DNA of 64,000 nucleotides from Polynucleobacter parvulilacunae (GCF_018881715.1 NZ_JACVPW010000002.1:310001-374000); one strand, 5' to 3'. Positions 28,620 through 38,133 are shown, counted from the stretch's first letter. Program-made: numbers and translations. Notes: generated from the letters alone by a model not told the origin.

Positions 28620-30386
28620 CTATGGGCGAACATATAGATCTTTACCGTTCTTAACAGTCTTCACAACTTGAATATCCTTAATTTCCATTGGATCGACTTT
28701 TAATGGATTGTGATCAAGCTGCACCATATCAGCCAACTTGCCAGCAGTAAGACTGCCCTTTAAAGCCTCTTCTTTGTACTGATACGCAGTTACAGTGGTA
28801 AATCCACGCAGTGCTGTGTATGGATCAATGCGTTGATCGGGACCTAGAGTGCTGCCTCCATAGGTTTTGCGATTAACAGAAGTCCAAACCGTAAATAATG
28901 CGCTTGGGCCAGATGAAGGTGCGTCATTGTGAAGACCAAATTGCATACCTTTTGTTTTGGCCAAATTGAGCGGAACCATATTGCTAGCCCTCTCATCCCC
29001 CAGGATCTGTCTATACACATCGCCATACATCCAAATATGGTTAGCCATAAATTGAGGAAGAATCTTATTGGCCTTGTATTGATCTAGTTGATCATCACGA
29101 ACAAAAAAGGAATGCGAGATGACTGATCTACGGTCTTCAGTAACGCCTGTTTCTTGTATTGCCTTGGCAATTCCAGAAAGCGTCATATCAATACCAGCAT
29201 CTCCATTGGAGTAGCCGAAGTACTGGATATTCTTTTCGTAAGCTAACTTGGCGTATTTATCCACTAAGCCTTGAGTGGCAACAGCCATACCACGCCAGTC
29301 TTTTGGAAAGCCTGTGGTGTCGGCATAAGGCTTAGTGAAATAGGCCAAACGCAATTGCGGCGCACCATCCGTTGAGACCAGTACTCCAGCAACCTTAAAA
29401 CCACCATCACCCTTCGTATAGATACCAAATGGGTAATTTTGGTTAGTCGCGAGCAGTTGATCAACCACATCATTGGTAGGCAATGCAATCAGGTCCAAGC
29501 TAATAACGTTGCGATCTACCGCTTGGCGCATATTACTAATATCTTGAATTGTCGATTCATAACTTTGCGCAGTCGTATATCCATTGGAGGCATAAATCTT
29601 TTCAGCTTTGCGATATGTTTCCATCGTTAAATCACGAGAATACTTACCGAACACCTTCGCGGTTGCCTCTATATTGGGATTGCCAATCAATTCACCGGTA
29701 AGTTTTCTAGTTTTTGGATCCACGGGCAGCATGCCTTGGGTAACTTTAGTATCTTTGGTAATCCCCAGCTTCTGTAGACCTGCAGTATTCACAATACCGG
29801 TCAAAGTAGAAATATTATTTATAAATACGGGTTGATTCGGAAAGGCTGCATCTAACTGTGCAATCGTTAAAGGACCATCAGTCAGAAAAGCATCCGCATA
29901 TTCCGATCCAATAATCCAACCATTAAATGGTCGCGCCTCATTCTTCAGGCGGCTAATGAGTTCTTGAGTGGTGTGCGGAGGCTTGGATGAAAAATAACCT
30001 AAATTAACAGTCAAAGTATTCTGCGCAATCAAAGTAAAGTGCCCCCAGGCATCGATAAAGCCTGGCAATAAGGTTTGACCCTTCAAATCATTCATTACCG
30101 CATTGGCGCCAGCCTCATTTAAAGCCTCTTTCATATTGCCAACGTAAGCAATCTTCTTACCCTTCACCACTACCGCCTCAACATACTGCGGCTTTTCACC
30201 TTCCATGGTCAGAATGTCGCCATTGAAATACACGCTTGCAGTATCTGCAAATGCTTGGGCAGCAATCAAAAGAATGAATGCGGTAAATATATTTTTGAGG
30301 ATTTTCATTGGTGGCTTACTTTTATTGGGCAGTGAGGTCGCTAGATGAGGCGATGAAAAGATCATACCAAACACTCTAAATACCAC
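28620..30386 (-). CDS. Amidohydrolase family protein (YtcJ-like), exported; start probably at internal Met MKILKN
   Basis: GQTLLPGFIDAWGH, signal peptide after MKILKNIFTAFILLIAAQAFA, ITPYTALRGFT-like C-terminus. Confidence 0.85.
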   Translation of the reverse strand: MVFRVFGMIFSSPHLATSLPNKSKPPMKILKNIFTAFILLIAAQAFADTASVYFNGDILTMEGEKPQYVEAVVVKGKKIAYVGNMKEALNEAGANAVMNDLKGQTLLPGFIDAWGHFTLIAQNTLTVNLGYFSSKPPHTTQELISRLKNEARPFNGWIIGSEYADAFLTDGPLTIAQLDAAFPNQPVFINNISTLTGIVNTAGLQKLGITKDTKVTQGMLPVDPKTRKLTGELIGNPNIEATAKVFGKYSRDLTMETYRKAEKIYASNGYTTAQSYESTIQDISNMRQAVDRNVISLDLIALPTNDVVDQLLATNQNYPFGIYTKGDGGFKVAGVLVSTDGAPQLRLAYFTKPYADTTGFPKDWRGMAVATQGLVDKYAKLAYEKNIQYFGYSNGDAGIDMTLSGIAKAIQETGVTEDRRSVISHSFFVRDDQLDQYKANKILPQFMANHIWMYGDVYRQILGDERASNMVPLNLAKTKGMQFGLHNDAPSSGPSALFTVWTSVNRKTYGGSTLGPDQRIDPYTALRGFTTVTAYQYKEEALKGSLTAGKLADMVQLDHNPLKVDPMEIKDIQVVKTVKNGKDLYVRP

Positions 30387-30490
30387 TCAGTTACGGATAG
30401 AAGGCGTAGTCCATTAAATACCCTGCAAGTCATGAATTCCTCACTAGGAAAATCCAGAGGCTCAGCGCAACTAAACACCGGGGCAATACC

Positions 30491-31723
30491 TTATTGTGCG
30501 CTAGGATTTTTATCTACAACTTTATTACCGTCAGAATAGCTTGGTAAAGAATTGACCCACGGGTATCCTGAAACTGCTTTGGAGTATGCGTATTCAAACA
30601 GTGCATTCATATAACTCTCATCAAATAATCCTTGTGAAGGCTGATTGAAATCTGAATCTATATAAGCAAGGTTGAATTCCACGCCATCCAACTTGGTGGT
30701 TTCATAGATTTGTAATAAGTCGCCAATACCCTGCTTATTAATAATTTGCTCAATTGCCCTCAATGCAATCGAAACGGACCAACGCTGGGTGTCCGCCCAG
30801 CTTGCGCTTAATTTGTCATTACGAATGATGAAGGCCCGTCTTTTCTTAACCGATGGGTTTACAAGCTTATCAACCACCACTGGTAAAGAAGATGGGTATA
30901 GAAAAACCTGGGTTGAGGCGCCGCCATCGACATGCATCTCTTGGTATGCCTGGCCATTAATAAATACATCAAACATCACTGGCGGGAAAAGAGCTGGCAC
31001 GGAGGCTGAGGCGAGCATCACTCTTTTAAACAAATCTAACGCGGCAGGGTCGCTACTAGCGGCTATCTCACCCATATTCCACACTACAGGCTGACCCGCA
31101 TCTAAATCAGTGGTGCCAATCAGTAAAGCTCTGTGCTTCACTTGATATTCATAAGCAATCTTGTGCAATAGATTTTCAGTGACATGAATATCTAAAAGCT
31201 TCTTCAAGGGATGGTCTATTGCCAAGGAGTCATCCATCAGTCCGGAGAAGATGTTCCTGGGCACAAAAATATTGGACTGATCCGTGTCGGTATATAGTTT
31301 TTTTAATACTGGATCGCTTTCAGAACCCAGAAATGCGAATGGCGCCATCAATGCACCAGTACTCACGCCCGTTACTAATTTAAATTCAGGGCGCGTACCG
31401 CTTTTAGTCCACCCAACTAATAATCCCGCTCCAAATGCGCCGTTATCACCGCCACCGGATAGAGAAAGATAGCTTGTACTATCCTCCAATACTCGCTTGG
31501 GTTGAGAGGCTTCAAATTTTTGAGAGGCTAAAAGATATTTCTTGATACCTTCTTTGGTGTCAACAAAATAACGGATGTCGGGCATCCCTGCAATTTGAGC
31601 TTGATTTGTTTGGTCAGATGGAACAGCCGGCTTTCTAGGCATGCCGATACAGCCAGACAAACCTGCTATAACAAAGAGGAGTAGGGCCCCACGTATGATT
31701 TGTAGTAAATTTTTCTTAGTCAT
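30491..31723 (-). CDS. Patatin-like phospholipase, lipoprotein
   Basis: LSLSGGGDNGAFGAGLL, GVSTGAL (GxSxG), DGG; lipobox LSGC. Confidence 0.9.
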   Translation of the reverse strand: MTKKNLLQIIRGALLLFVIAGLSGCIGMPRKPAVPSDQTNQAQIAGMPDIRYFVDTKEGIKKYLLASQKFEASQPKRVLEDSTSYLSLSGGGDNGAFGAGLLVGWTKSGTRPEFKLVTGVSTGALMAPFAFLGSESDPVLKKLYTDTDQSNIFVPRNIFSGLMDDSLAIDHPLKKLLDIHVTENLLHKIAYEYQVKHRALLIGTTDLDAGQPVVWNMGEIAASSDPAALDLFKRVMLASASVPALFPPVMFDVFINGQAYQEMHVDGGASTQVFLYPSSLPVVVDKLVNPSVKKRRAFIIRNDKLSASWADTQRWSVSIALRAIEQIINKQGIGDLLQIYETTKLDGVEFNLAYIDSDFNQPSQGLFDESYMNALFEYAYSKAVSGYPWVNSLPSYSDGNKVVDKNPSAQ

Positions 31724-31887
31724 TCAAAATCATCCGAAGCCATTTATCAATAAAAGCATTGTAAGTGCTTACCCACCATGGGTCATGACTCTTTCCTCCC
31801 AAAAAGACCAGGCAATAAGATGGGCTCTTCATATGGGCAAATTCTATAATTGAGCATCAACTAACGGAATGTCGACCTTAAGCGCCA

Positions 31888-33501
31888 ATGATTATGAATC
31901 CACATAAATATCTTCTCGCTTCAATACTGGGATTCATGTCAGCTGCACACGTCTATGGATATTCAAACCCCCTCGAAGACCCTTTACTCAATCCCTGGTT
32001 AACACCATTAAATCAATGCGCCCAAGAAAATGGTCAGTATCAACTTGATATGGATATGGGATTTTTAAATACAGATTACTTTTGCCGTATAGATCAAAAG
32101 CAAGGCGTCATTTTTCTAACAAAAGATAAACAAGCAACTAACCGAGATGCTTCACGTTTAGCTCTGAAGAAGATCGATTCCTGCCAATTAATCAATTCAG
32201 GAAGAATCTTAGTCGGAGCAAGTAGAGACTCTGTTGCGGATCTGCAGAATCTTTTGAAAAATAAACAACGAAATTTCAATATTCAAATCGGGAAGCTAAA
32301 TGGCCTCTGGAATCCACCAGAAACCCATGCCAAGGTTTTCCAACTTGGCAATGGCGTCGATCAGTTCTTTACTGTTCACGGCTCCTTAAACCTACAAACG
32401 GTTGGCTTAACTTGCAAAGCTAACAATGCCCTTCGATTTACCGAAGTAAACCCAGTGATTTATGGCTACTTTAAAGATCTTGGAGATGCAGTTGAAGCCA
32501 ATACCGGCAAGGGCAAATTCGCTGGTGCTGGCACTGAAAACTCGAGCGGCACTAATTTACCCACAGCCACCATTGGCAACTACCAAGTGCAGTTTTATGC
32601 AGGAAAAGGTATGGGCTTTGTAGGCAATAGCGTTGTACAGAAACCGTTTTGGCAAGACAATATTAACCCGCCCATCACAAACCAACACGCACCAGGTGTT
32701 CTGAATTGGTATGACAACATCATTTTTGATGCAGCCAAACAATTGCGACAGGGCAGAGATGTCAATATTGATTTACTTATTTTTGAGATCGGACAGGAGA
32801 ACGCCTTTGTTAGCAATCTTTGGGATTTTGTCCAAAATGGATTTGAGAATGGCAAACCCGAAGATAAAACCTCTCAAGATATTGTTGCGCAACCCTATAT
32901 TGGCAAGTTAAACGTACGTTTCTTATGGCAATTCCAGAGCGACCAGAAAGAGTCTGGAAAAACATATGCCCTGCTAAATGGTCCAAAGCAAATTGGGGGA
33001 GCCTCAAAGAATGCTCAAGCTGATTCCTATGCCTTAGAGAGCGCACGTATCTGGCCTATATTGAATCCCTCAGGAGTTGCGATCAACCCAGGCACACCTA
33101 GAGATATGCACAATAAGCTTGCTATCCTGAACGTTCAAGGCCATGAGGAGGAGCGCAAGATTTACATCACTTCTTCCAATATGGATACCCCAAATATTGG
33201 CAGTGGAAAACTTTGGCAAGCTGGCACCATTATTTCGGCGAAGCCTGGTTCCTACATATGGAGTGGAGACAATATCCACAAGCCTAATCTTTGGAATGCC
33301 TACAAGAACTATTTTGATCTACTCTGGAGTAATCGTGAAGGCCAACCCAATGCAGGGCAAATTGGCTTCTCTAAGCTTATTAATGATCAGAGAGCAAACG
33401 GGGTCGTCAACTGGATTGAGACAGTGCCACCAAATTCAGATATTAAATACAGGCCAAAAGAAGGTATTGATGCATTTTTCTTTCCAATACCTTTTGATTG
33501 A
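31888..33501 (+). CDS. Secreted phospholipase-D-like superfamily protein
   Basis: Signal peptide; two degenerate HKD half-sites: HAKVFQLGNGVDQFFTVHGSLN and HNKLAILN...IYITSSNMD. Confidence 0.65.
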   Translation: MIMNPHKYLLASILGFMSAAHVYGYSNPLEDPLLNPWLTPLNQCAQENGQYQLDMDMGFLNTDYFCRIDQKQGVIFLTKDKQATNRDASRLALKKIDSCQLINSGRILVGASRDSVADLQNLLKNKQRNFNIQIGKLNGLWNPPETHAKVFQLGNGVDQFFTVHGSLNLQTVGLTCKANNALRFTEVNPVIYGYFKDLGDAVEANTGKGKFAGAGTENSSGTNLPTATIGNYQVQFYAGKGMGFVGNSVVQKPFWQDNINPPITNQHAPGVLNWYDNIIFDAAKQLRQGRDVNIDLLIFEIGQENAFVSNLWDFVQNGFENGKPEDKTSQDIVAQPYIGKLNVRFLWQFQSDQKESGKTYALLNGPKQIGGASKNAQADSYALESARIWPILNPSGVAINPGTPRDMHNKLAILNVQGHEEERKIYITSSNMDTPNIGSGKLWQAGTIISAKPGSYIWSGDNIHKPNLWNAYKNYFDLLWSNREGQPNAGQIGFSKLINDQRANGVVNWIETVPPNSDIKYRPKEGIDAFFFPIPFD

Positions 33502-33560
33502 TATCTTATTTTTCAAGAAACTCTAGAGACCCAAATCAATAATTGCCATCCCATAAGCTA

Positions 33561-33586
33561 AATAGGCTACCCATGGGTAGCCTATT
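33561..33586. terminator. Perfect 26-bp palindrome, probable bidirectional terminator
   Basis: aataggctacccatgggtagcctatt between convergent genes. Confidence 0.65.
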
Positions 33587-33610
33587 CGGAAAATAATAAA
33601 CCAAAGCTAA

Positions 33611-33946
33611 CTAGTGAAGCGCTCCTGCTTTGGATGCAGATGAAGAAGCTCGCTCACCAATCAGTAATTCATGAACAATATGGGTTGATTCAAATGCCTG
33701 CATTAACCATTGCGGGATATTTTCGCAGATACAGTAAACGCCTCTGCGGCCACCGGCCTTCAAGCAAATTAATTTTGAGGAGGCCAGCTTTTTAAGATGG
33801 AAATCCAACGTTCCAGAATCAAATCCGAATTCATCAATCATGTCTTTGGGTCTAGCCCCTAATTTTCCAGATTGATAGATAAAGTCAAAGACCTTGAATC
33901 TTGTCTCGTTGCCTAAAGCCTCAAATACTGAAAGAGAATTTCTCAT
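33611..33946 (-). CDS. ArsR-like winged-helix regulator
   Basis: FEALGNETRFKVFDFIYQ...LDFHLKKLASSKLI. Confidence 0.82.
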   Translation of the reverse strand: MRNSLSVFEALGNETRFKVFDFIYQSGKLGARPKDMIDEFGFDSGTLDFHLKKLASSKLICLKAGGRRGVYCICENIPQWLMQAFESTHIVHELLIGERASSSASKAGALH

Positions 33947-33964
33947 CCCCGCCCTCCAAAGTAT

Positions 33965-34303
33965 TTAATTGGACGTGCCAGTTGTATAGTCAAGAATGGG
34001 ATGGGATTGCCCGTGAATATCTCGCATCGCAACACTATGGATTGATTCTTCTACCTCAAGCGCTACTTCGCTGACTTCGTACTTGATGAGTCGAATTTCC
34101 TCAGCTAGGCTTTCAGATTTCGGATCCATGTGGGTAGGAATCTGATGTGGATTTTTGGAATTAGCCTGAACAGAGTCATCAATGTTTAACTGGATCTTGG
34201 TACCTGCAAGAGCGGCTGAACCACAAACCAGCAGAGAGAATGTCAACAAAGTAGCTAGTGGATGACGACCGCAAAATGAAGTAAAGGACATAAGGACCTC
34301 CAA
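33965..34303 (-). CDS. Hypothetical exported protein (start possibly 34291)
   Basis: Signal peptide MSFTSFCGRHPLATLLTFSLLVCGSAALAG. Confidence 0.6.
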   Translation of the reverse strand: MEVLMSFTSFCGRHPLATLLTFSLLVCGSAALAGTKIQLNIDDSVQANSKNPHQIPTHMDPKSESLAEEIRLIKYEVSEVALEVEESIHSVAMRDIHGQSHPILDYTTGTSN

Positions 34304-34348
34304 AAAATGAACTTAGGTCATCCTAAGTACATCCTCATTTGAGAGCCA

Positions 34349-34364
34349 TAGCACTTTAGCTCTA
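34349..34364 (-). promoter_or_regulatory. 16-bp motif copy A (TAGAGCTAAAGTGCTA)
   Basis: Upstream of 33965..34303; one of five copies in 3.8 kb. Confidence 0.65.
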
Positions 34365-34461
34365 GCCACGTATTTTTCATGATTTTTTCGAAGACCCCAA
34401 TGGTGCGAATTTAGAAAAATCCATTAAATAGGTCGTTTAAATAAAGGTTGAGGCCAAAATA

Positions 34462-34475
34462 TTGATCTTGGTCAA
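34462..34475. promoter_or_regulatory. FNR/Crp-family-like box TTGATCTTGGTCAA
   Basis: 9/10 match to TTGAT-N4-ATCAA, upstream of response regulator. Confidence 0.45.
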
Positions 34476-34484
34476 TATTAGCCC

Positions 34485-34500
34485 TAGAGCTAAAGTACTA
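34485..34500 (+). promoter_or_regulatory. 16-bp motif copy B (TAGAGCTAAAGTACTA)
   Basis: 75 bp upstream of response regulator start. Confidence 0.65.
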
Positions 34501-34575
34501 GTAGAAATCGTGATACAAATGACATAATTATTCCTCCCAATATAAGCAATAAATAAAGTAAAAATAAGGACTTAC

Positions 34576-35169
34576 ATGCATCCCGTGTCATTGTTGATCG
34601 TCGACGATCATCCGGTCTACAGGGATGCCCTACATCAGTTCCTTACTCGAAAATTCTTTTCCTCCGGCACTCAAGTATTTTCAGCAAACTCGATTAAAGA
34701 GGGTCTCAATATAGTCCGCTCAAAAAAGTCCAAATGGATCATTCTTTTGGACCTATTAATCCCAGATTCAGAAAACCAACTATTCGGAATCCAAGAGTTT
34801 AAGAAGTGTGAAGACATCATAGCAATTGCTGCGATTTCAGGTCTGGAACAAGAAAGTTTAGAAAAAGAGTGTCTTGATGCTGGTTGTAGCATCTTTATTC
34901 CGAAAAGTAGTGACACCTCTTATATTTATCAAAGTCTGTGCAGCTTGATGGGATTGAGCCCAAACGAGGCTGAACTGACCCAGCTTACCGATAGACAAAA
35001 ACAAATTCTGAGCCACATTTCTAATGGTGACTCCAATAAGATGATCGCCTACTCCCTCAACATCAGTGAGCAGACTGTAAAAGTGCACTTAGGTGAGATC
35101 TTTAAGAAAATCAAAGTATTTAACCGTACACAAGCTGTTATTAAAGCCAAAGAGAACGGGTGGGTATAA
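34576..35169 (+). CDS. LuxR/NarL-type response regulator
   Basis: LLIVDDHPVYRDAL receiver; LTDRQKQILSHISNGDSNKMIAYSLNISEQTVKVHLGEIFKKI HTH. Confidence 0.93.
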   Translation: MHPVSLLIVDDHPVYRDALHQFLTRKFFSSGTQVFSANSIKEGLNIVRSKKSKWIILLDLLIPDSENQLFGIQEFKKCEDIIAIAAISGLEQESLEKECLDAGCSIFIPKSSDTSYIYQSLCSLMGLSPNEAELTQLTDRQKQILSHISNGDSNKMIAYSLNISEQTVKVHLGEIFKKIKVFNRTQAVIKAKENGWV

Positions 35170-35172
35170 AAC

Positions 35173-36930
35173 ATGGATACCTTCTCAATAGAAAACAACA
35201 ACGAATTGCTGCTGGAAGAAAAGTATCAATTTCTTGAAACAGCCTCTAAAGCCAATACGGCTGGAACAGTTATTGGACCCCTGCTCACTGGTATCTTAGT
35301 ATTTCAGGAGGCGCCACTTGGTCCGCTTTCTATCTGGCTAGGAACCATGTTGGTCTGCGTAATTTTCAGGGCCTATATGGTCTTGACTAGGAACAAAGAT
35401 CAACAGCTATCGGTCAAACGAAAAATATTCAACCTGAATCTTGGTGTATTTACTGTTACTGCATGTTGGGGCTTAGGCTGGCTCATCGTTGCACCAACCC
35501 TTCCCTTTAACTTACAGTGCTTATATCTATTGATGAGCTCAACGGCTGTGTTTGTAGGTCTTTATGGCTATTCTATTCATCGCTCAACCTTTATCTGCTT
35601 TGCGCTACCAATCTTTGCAGGTCAGTTTATTTCCAGCCTTACACCTCCGCTCATGTTTCCATGGCCGATTCTCATGGGTGAATTTGCATTCTCGTTATAC
35701 GCAATAAAGATGTCATCATATTTTTCTAGCTCATGGGTTAAAACAGTGAGCCTACAAATTCAAAATCAAACCCTCAATAAAGAACTAGAGCTTGAGCGCA
35801 ATACTGCAATTGCGGCAAATATCGCTAAATCAAAATTTATTGCGACAGCCAGCCATGACCTCAGGCAGCCACTTCATGCCGTCAATATTTATCTAGATCT
35901 ATTTGAGCCAAATAAACTCAACCACAAGGAAAAGATTAACTTTCTGCAAATTAGAAAAAGTATCCAAACCTTAAACTCTATGTTTAAGTCCCTTCTAGAC
36001 TTGAGCAAATTAGATGCGGGTGCATCCGATAAGTTAGCAAAGCCTTTTGAGCTCATAGAACTAATTGGCTTCCTATCCAATACATTCACCCCAATCGCAA
36101 CAAATAAAAACCTAGTGCTCCAGTTTGAATTCTTGAATATGGGAATTAATGGCGATAAGTTTCTACTGCAGCAGCTGCTTGGGAACTTGATATCTAATGC
36201 AATTCAATACACTGCATCAGGAACGGTGGAAGTCAAACTTAACTCTCATAATGGTTGCTTGCATATATCTATAAAAGATACGGGCTATGGAATTGATTCA
36301 GCCCTGCTGGATAAGATTTTTGATGAATTCTTTAGGGTGGACAGCACCCGAAACATGCATGATGGGCTTGGGTTGGGTCTCTCGATTGTCAAGAGGCTTT
36401 GCAAAACGTCTAATACAGACCTCGCTGTTGAATCTATTTTGGGATCCGGAACTACTTTCAAGTTGCAAACCAAATACTCCACAACTGCATTACCAGATGA
36501 GGTAGAAACACCAGCAACCCACTCACCCGAACACAAGCTAGGATCACAAGACTTTCTTTTGGAGGCCAAAAATATTGCAGTCTTTGAGGATGACCACACT
36601 ATTTTTGAAGCTTATAAGCAAGCGTTGACACAAAATGGGTTCAACGTCCTTTCGCTCTCAGAGGATAGCCGGGACTTGGCAAATCAATTAGCCAATATTA
36701 ATCATATTGATTGCATCCTCAGTGACTATCGCCTAGAAACTACTACTGGAGATCTCATCATTCAACAGCTACGTGATAGTTTTGGCATAGACATTCCATC
36801 CATCATCATTACTGCAGACACCTCTCCCCAGCATATCCAGTTATTCAAAGGTCTGAATATTGAGGTGTTGTATAAGCCGATCGGCTATAGCGATATCGTT
36901 GATGCAATTAAATTACTACTACAAAAATAA
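35173..36930 (+). CDS. Membrane hybrid sensor histidine kinase with C-terminal receiver
   Basis: Multiple TM; ATASHDLRQPLHA H-box; GLGLGLSIVKRLC; receiver IDCILSDYRLE. Confidence 0.93.
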   Translation: MDTFSIENNNELLLEEKYQFLETASKANTAGTVIGPLLTGILVFQEAPLGPLSIWLGTMLVCVIFRAYMVLTRNKDQQLSVKRKIFNLNLGVFTVTACWGLGWLIVAPTLPFNLQCLYLLMSSTAVFVGLYGYSIHRSTFICFALPIFAGQFISSLTPPLMFPWPILMGEFAFSLYAIKMSSYFSSSWVKTVSLQIQNQTLNKELELERNTAIAANIAKSKFIATASHDLRQPLHAVNIYLDLFEPNKLNHKEKINFLQIRKSIQTLNSMFKSLLDLSKLDAGASDKLAKPFELIELIGFLSNTFTPIATNKNLVLQFEFLNMGINGDKFLLQQLLGNLISNAIQYTASGTVEVKLNSHNGCLHISIKDTGYGIDSALLDKIFDEFFRVDSTRNMHDGLGLGLSIVKRLCKTSNTDLAVESILGSGTTFKLQTKYSTTALPDEVETPATHSPEHKLGSQDFLLEAKNIAVFEDDHTIFEAYKQALTQNGFNVLSLSEDSRDLANQLANINHIDCILSDYRLETTTGDLIIQQLRDSFGIDIPSIIITADTSPQHIQLFKGLNIEVLYKPIGYSDIVDAIKLLLQK

Positions 36931-36950
36931 CATCATTTACAGGAACACAA

Positions 36951-37658
36951 ATGAGCGCATTTAAATACATTTGCATTGCAAGCATTATTACAATTACAGT
37001 TTCTACATATGCTTATGCAGAGACCAAAGCAAATCCGTGGTCTGGCGCATACGGGCAAGTGGGCTTAATTGGCTACGAGAGCTACATACCCAAAGGTGCG
37101 AGTGGGACAACCACAACCGCAAGTGGGATTACGTTTCCGAATTCCTCAACCGCAAATCATGCCAATGGACCTGCAGCCAATATCGGAATCGGCTACAACT
37201 TTGATCTTGGCAGTAGCTATTTATTAGGTATCGGCGCAGCTTTGTACCTAGGTCACTCTAGATCTGCAAGCTCTACACTTGTTACAACTACGCCCGCTGG
37301 GGCATCCGTGAAAACTGGCACATATGATGCATCTAACATCTTCAGCTTTTCCCTACTTCCAGGCTATATGATTAATGAGACACACTTAGTATATGCAAAG
37401 GTAGGGTACGCTGGGTCAACAATCAACGCCAATTCTTCAGGAAATTACCCTCAGCAATCCAATAGGGTCAATGGAACTGTCTATGGCATTGGCTACAAGC
37501 AATTTATATCTGGCTCTATCTACGCCTTTGGCGAGGGGAACTACGCCGTGAATAGAGCAAAGGCGGTCACCGTTCTAACAGATAGTGGTGCAACCGTAAA
37601 ATCCACTGCAGATGCAACTGGTTACGACTTTGTCTTTGGTGTTGGCTATCACTTCTAA
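36951..37658 (+). CDS. Outer-membrane beta-barrel protein
   Basis: Signal peptide; WSGAYGQVGLIGY...NIGIGYNFDLG...VFGVGYHF terminal Phe. Confidence 0.83.
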   Translation: MSAFKYICIASIITITVSTYAYAETKANPWSGAYGQVGLIGYESYIPKGASGTTTTASGITFPNSSTANHANGPAANIGIGYNFDLGSSYLLGIGAALYLGHSRSASSTLVTTTPAGASVKTGTYDASNIFSFSLLPGYMINETHLVYAKVGYAGSTINANSSGNYPQQSNRVNGTVYGIGYKQFISGSIYAFGEGNYAVNRAKAVTVLTDSGATVKSTADATGYDFVFGVGYHF

Positions 37659-37686
37659 AAGCTACGCCCAAAAATGAATCAAAAAA

Positions 37687-37708
37687 AACCACCCCTAGGG
37701 GTGGTATT
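37687..37708 (+). terminator. Terminator-like hairpin after beta-barrel gene
   Basis: aaccacccctaggggtggtatt. Confidence 0.6.
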
Positions 37709-37809
37709 AATATTCAAAAATCTGTCAAGGAAATTTGAATAGTTAGGAACCTCCTTTATAACCTACCAAATCTAGAAGTGGTAAATTTTAATCAAGATTA
37801 TCTGACGTC

Positions 37810-37825
37810 TAGAGCTAAAGTATTA
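37810..37825 (+). promoter_or_regulatory. 16-bp motif copy C (TAGAGCTAAAGTATTA)
   Basis: Overlaps stop codon of 53-aa ORF. Confidence 0.55.
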
Positions 37826-37984
37826 GTCCTGAGCAATCCCAGCATTACCCATTGCATCTGAGTGAATACTTTGCGCTGCATGAGCTTGCTCTTCTGCGTT
37901 AAATTTATTGAATGCCATTGCACTTGCCAAACCCATCAAGAATGCACATATCGCTACGATTAAATTTGTACTGAGTTTTCCCAC
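37823..37984 (-). CDS. Small exported peptide (53 aa, GTG start), not in supplied ORF track
   Basis: Hand translation (M)GKLSTNLIVAICAFLMGLASAMAFNKFNAEEQAHAAQSIHSDAMGNAGIAQD; ggggaag upstream of GTG. Confidence 0.55.
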   Translation of the reverse strand: MGKLSTNLIVAICAFLMGLASAMAFNKFNAEEQAHAAQSIHSDAMGNAGIAQD

Positions 37985-38082
37985 TTTTCTTCCCCATATA
38001 AATTAAAAAATAAAAGCTAATCTCTTTAGCCGGGAGAATAGTAATTCATAAAACAGAAAAGATTTGTGAAATTTATACTTGG

Positions 38083-38098
38083 TAGAGCTAAAGTATTA
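38083..38098 (+). promoter_or_regulatory. 16-bp motif copy D (TAGAGCTAAAGTATTA)
   Basis: Between divergent 53-aa ORF and 38199 gene. Confidence 0.65.
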
Positions 38099-38117
38099 GC
38101 TCAATTCATCAACGCAA

Positions 38118-38133
38118 TAGAGCTAAAGTTTTA
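38118..38133 (+). promoter_or_regulatory. 16-bp motif copy E (TAGAGCTAAAGTTTTA)
   Basis: 35 bp from copy D. Confidence 0.6.
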
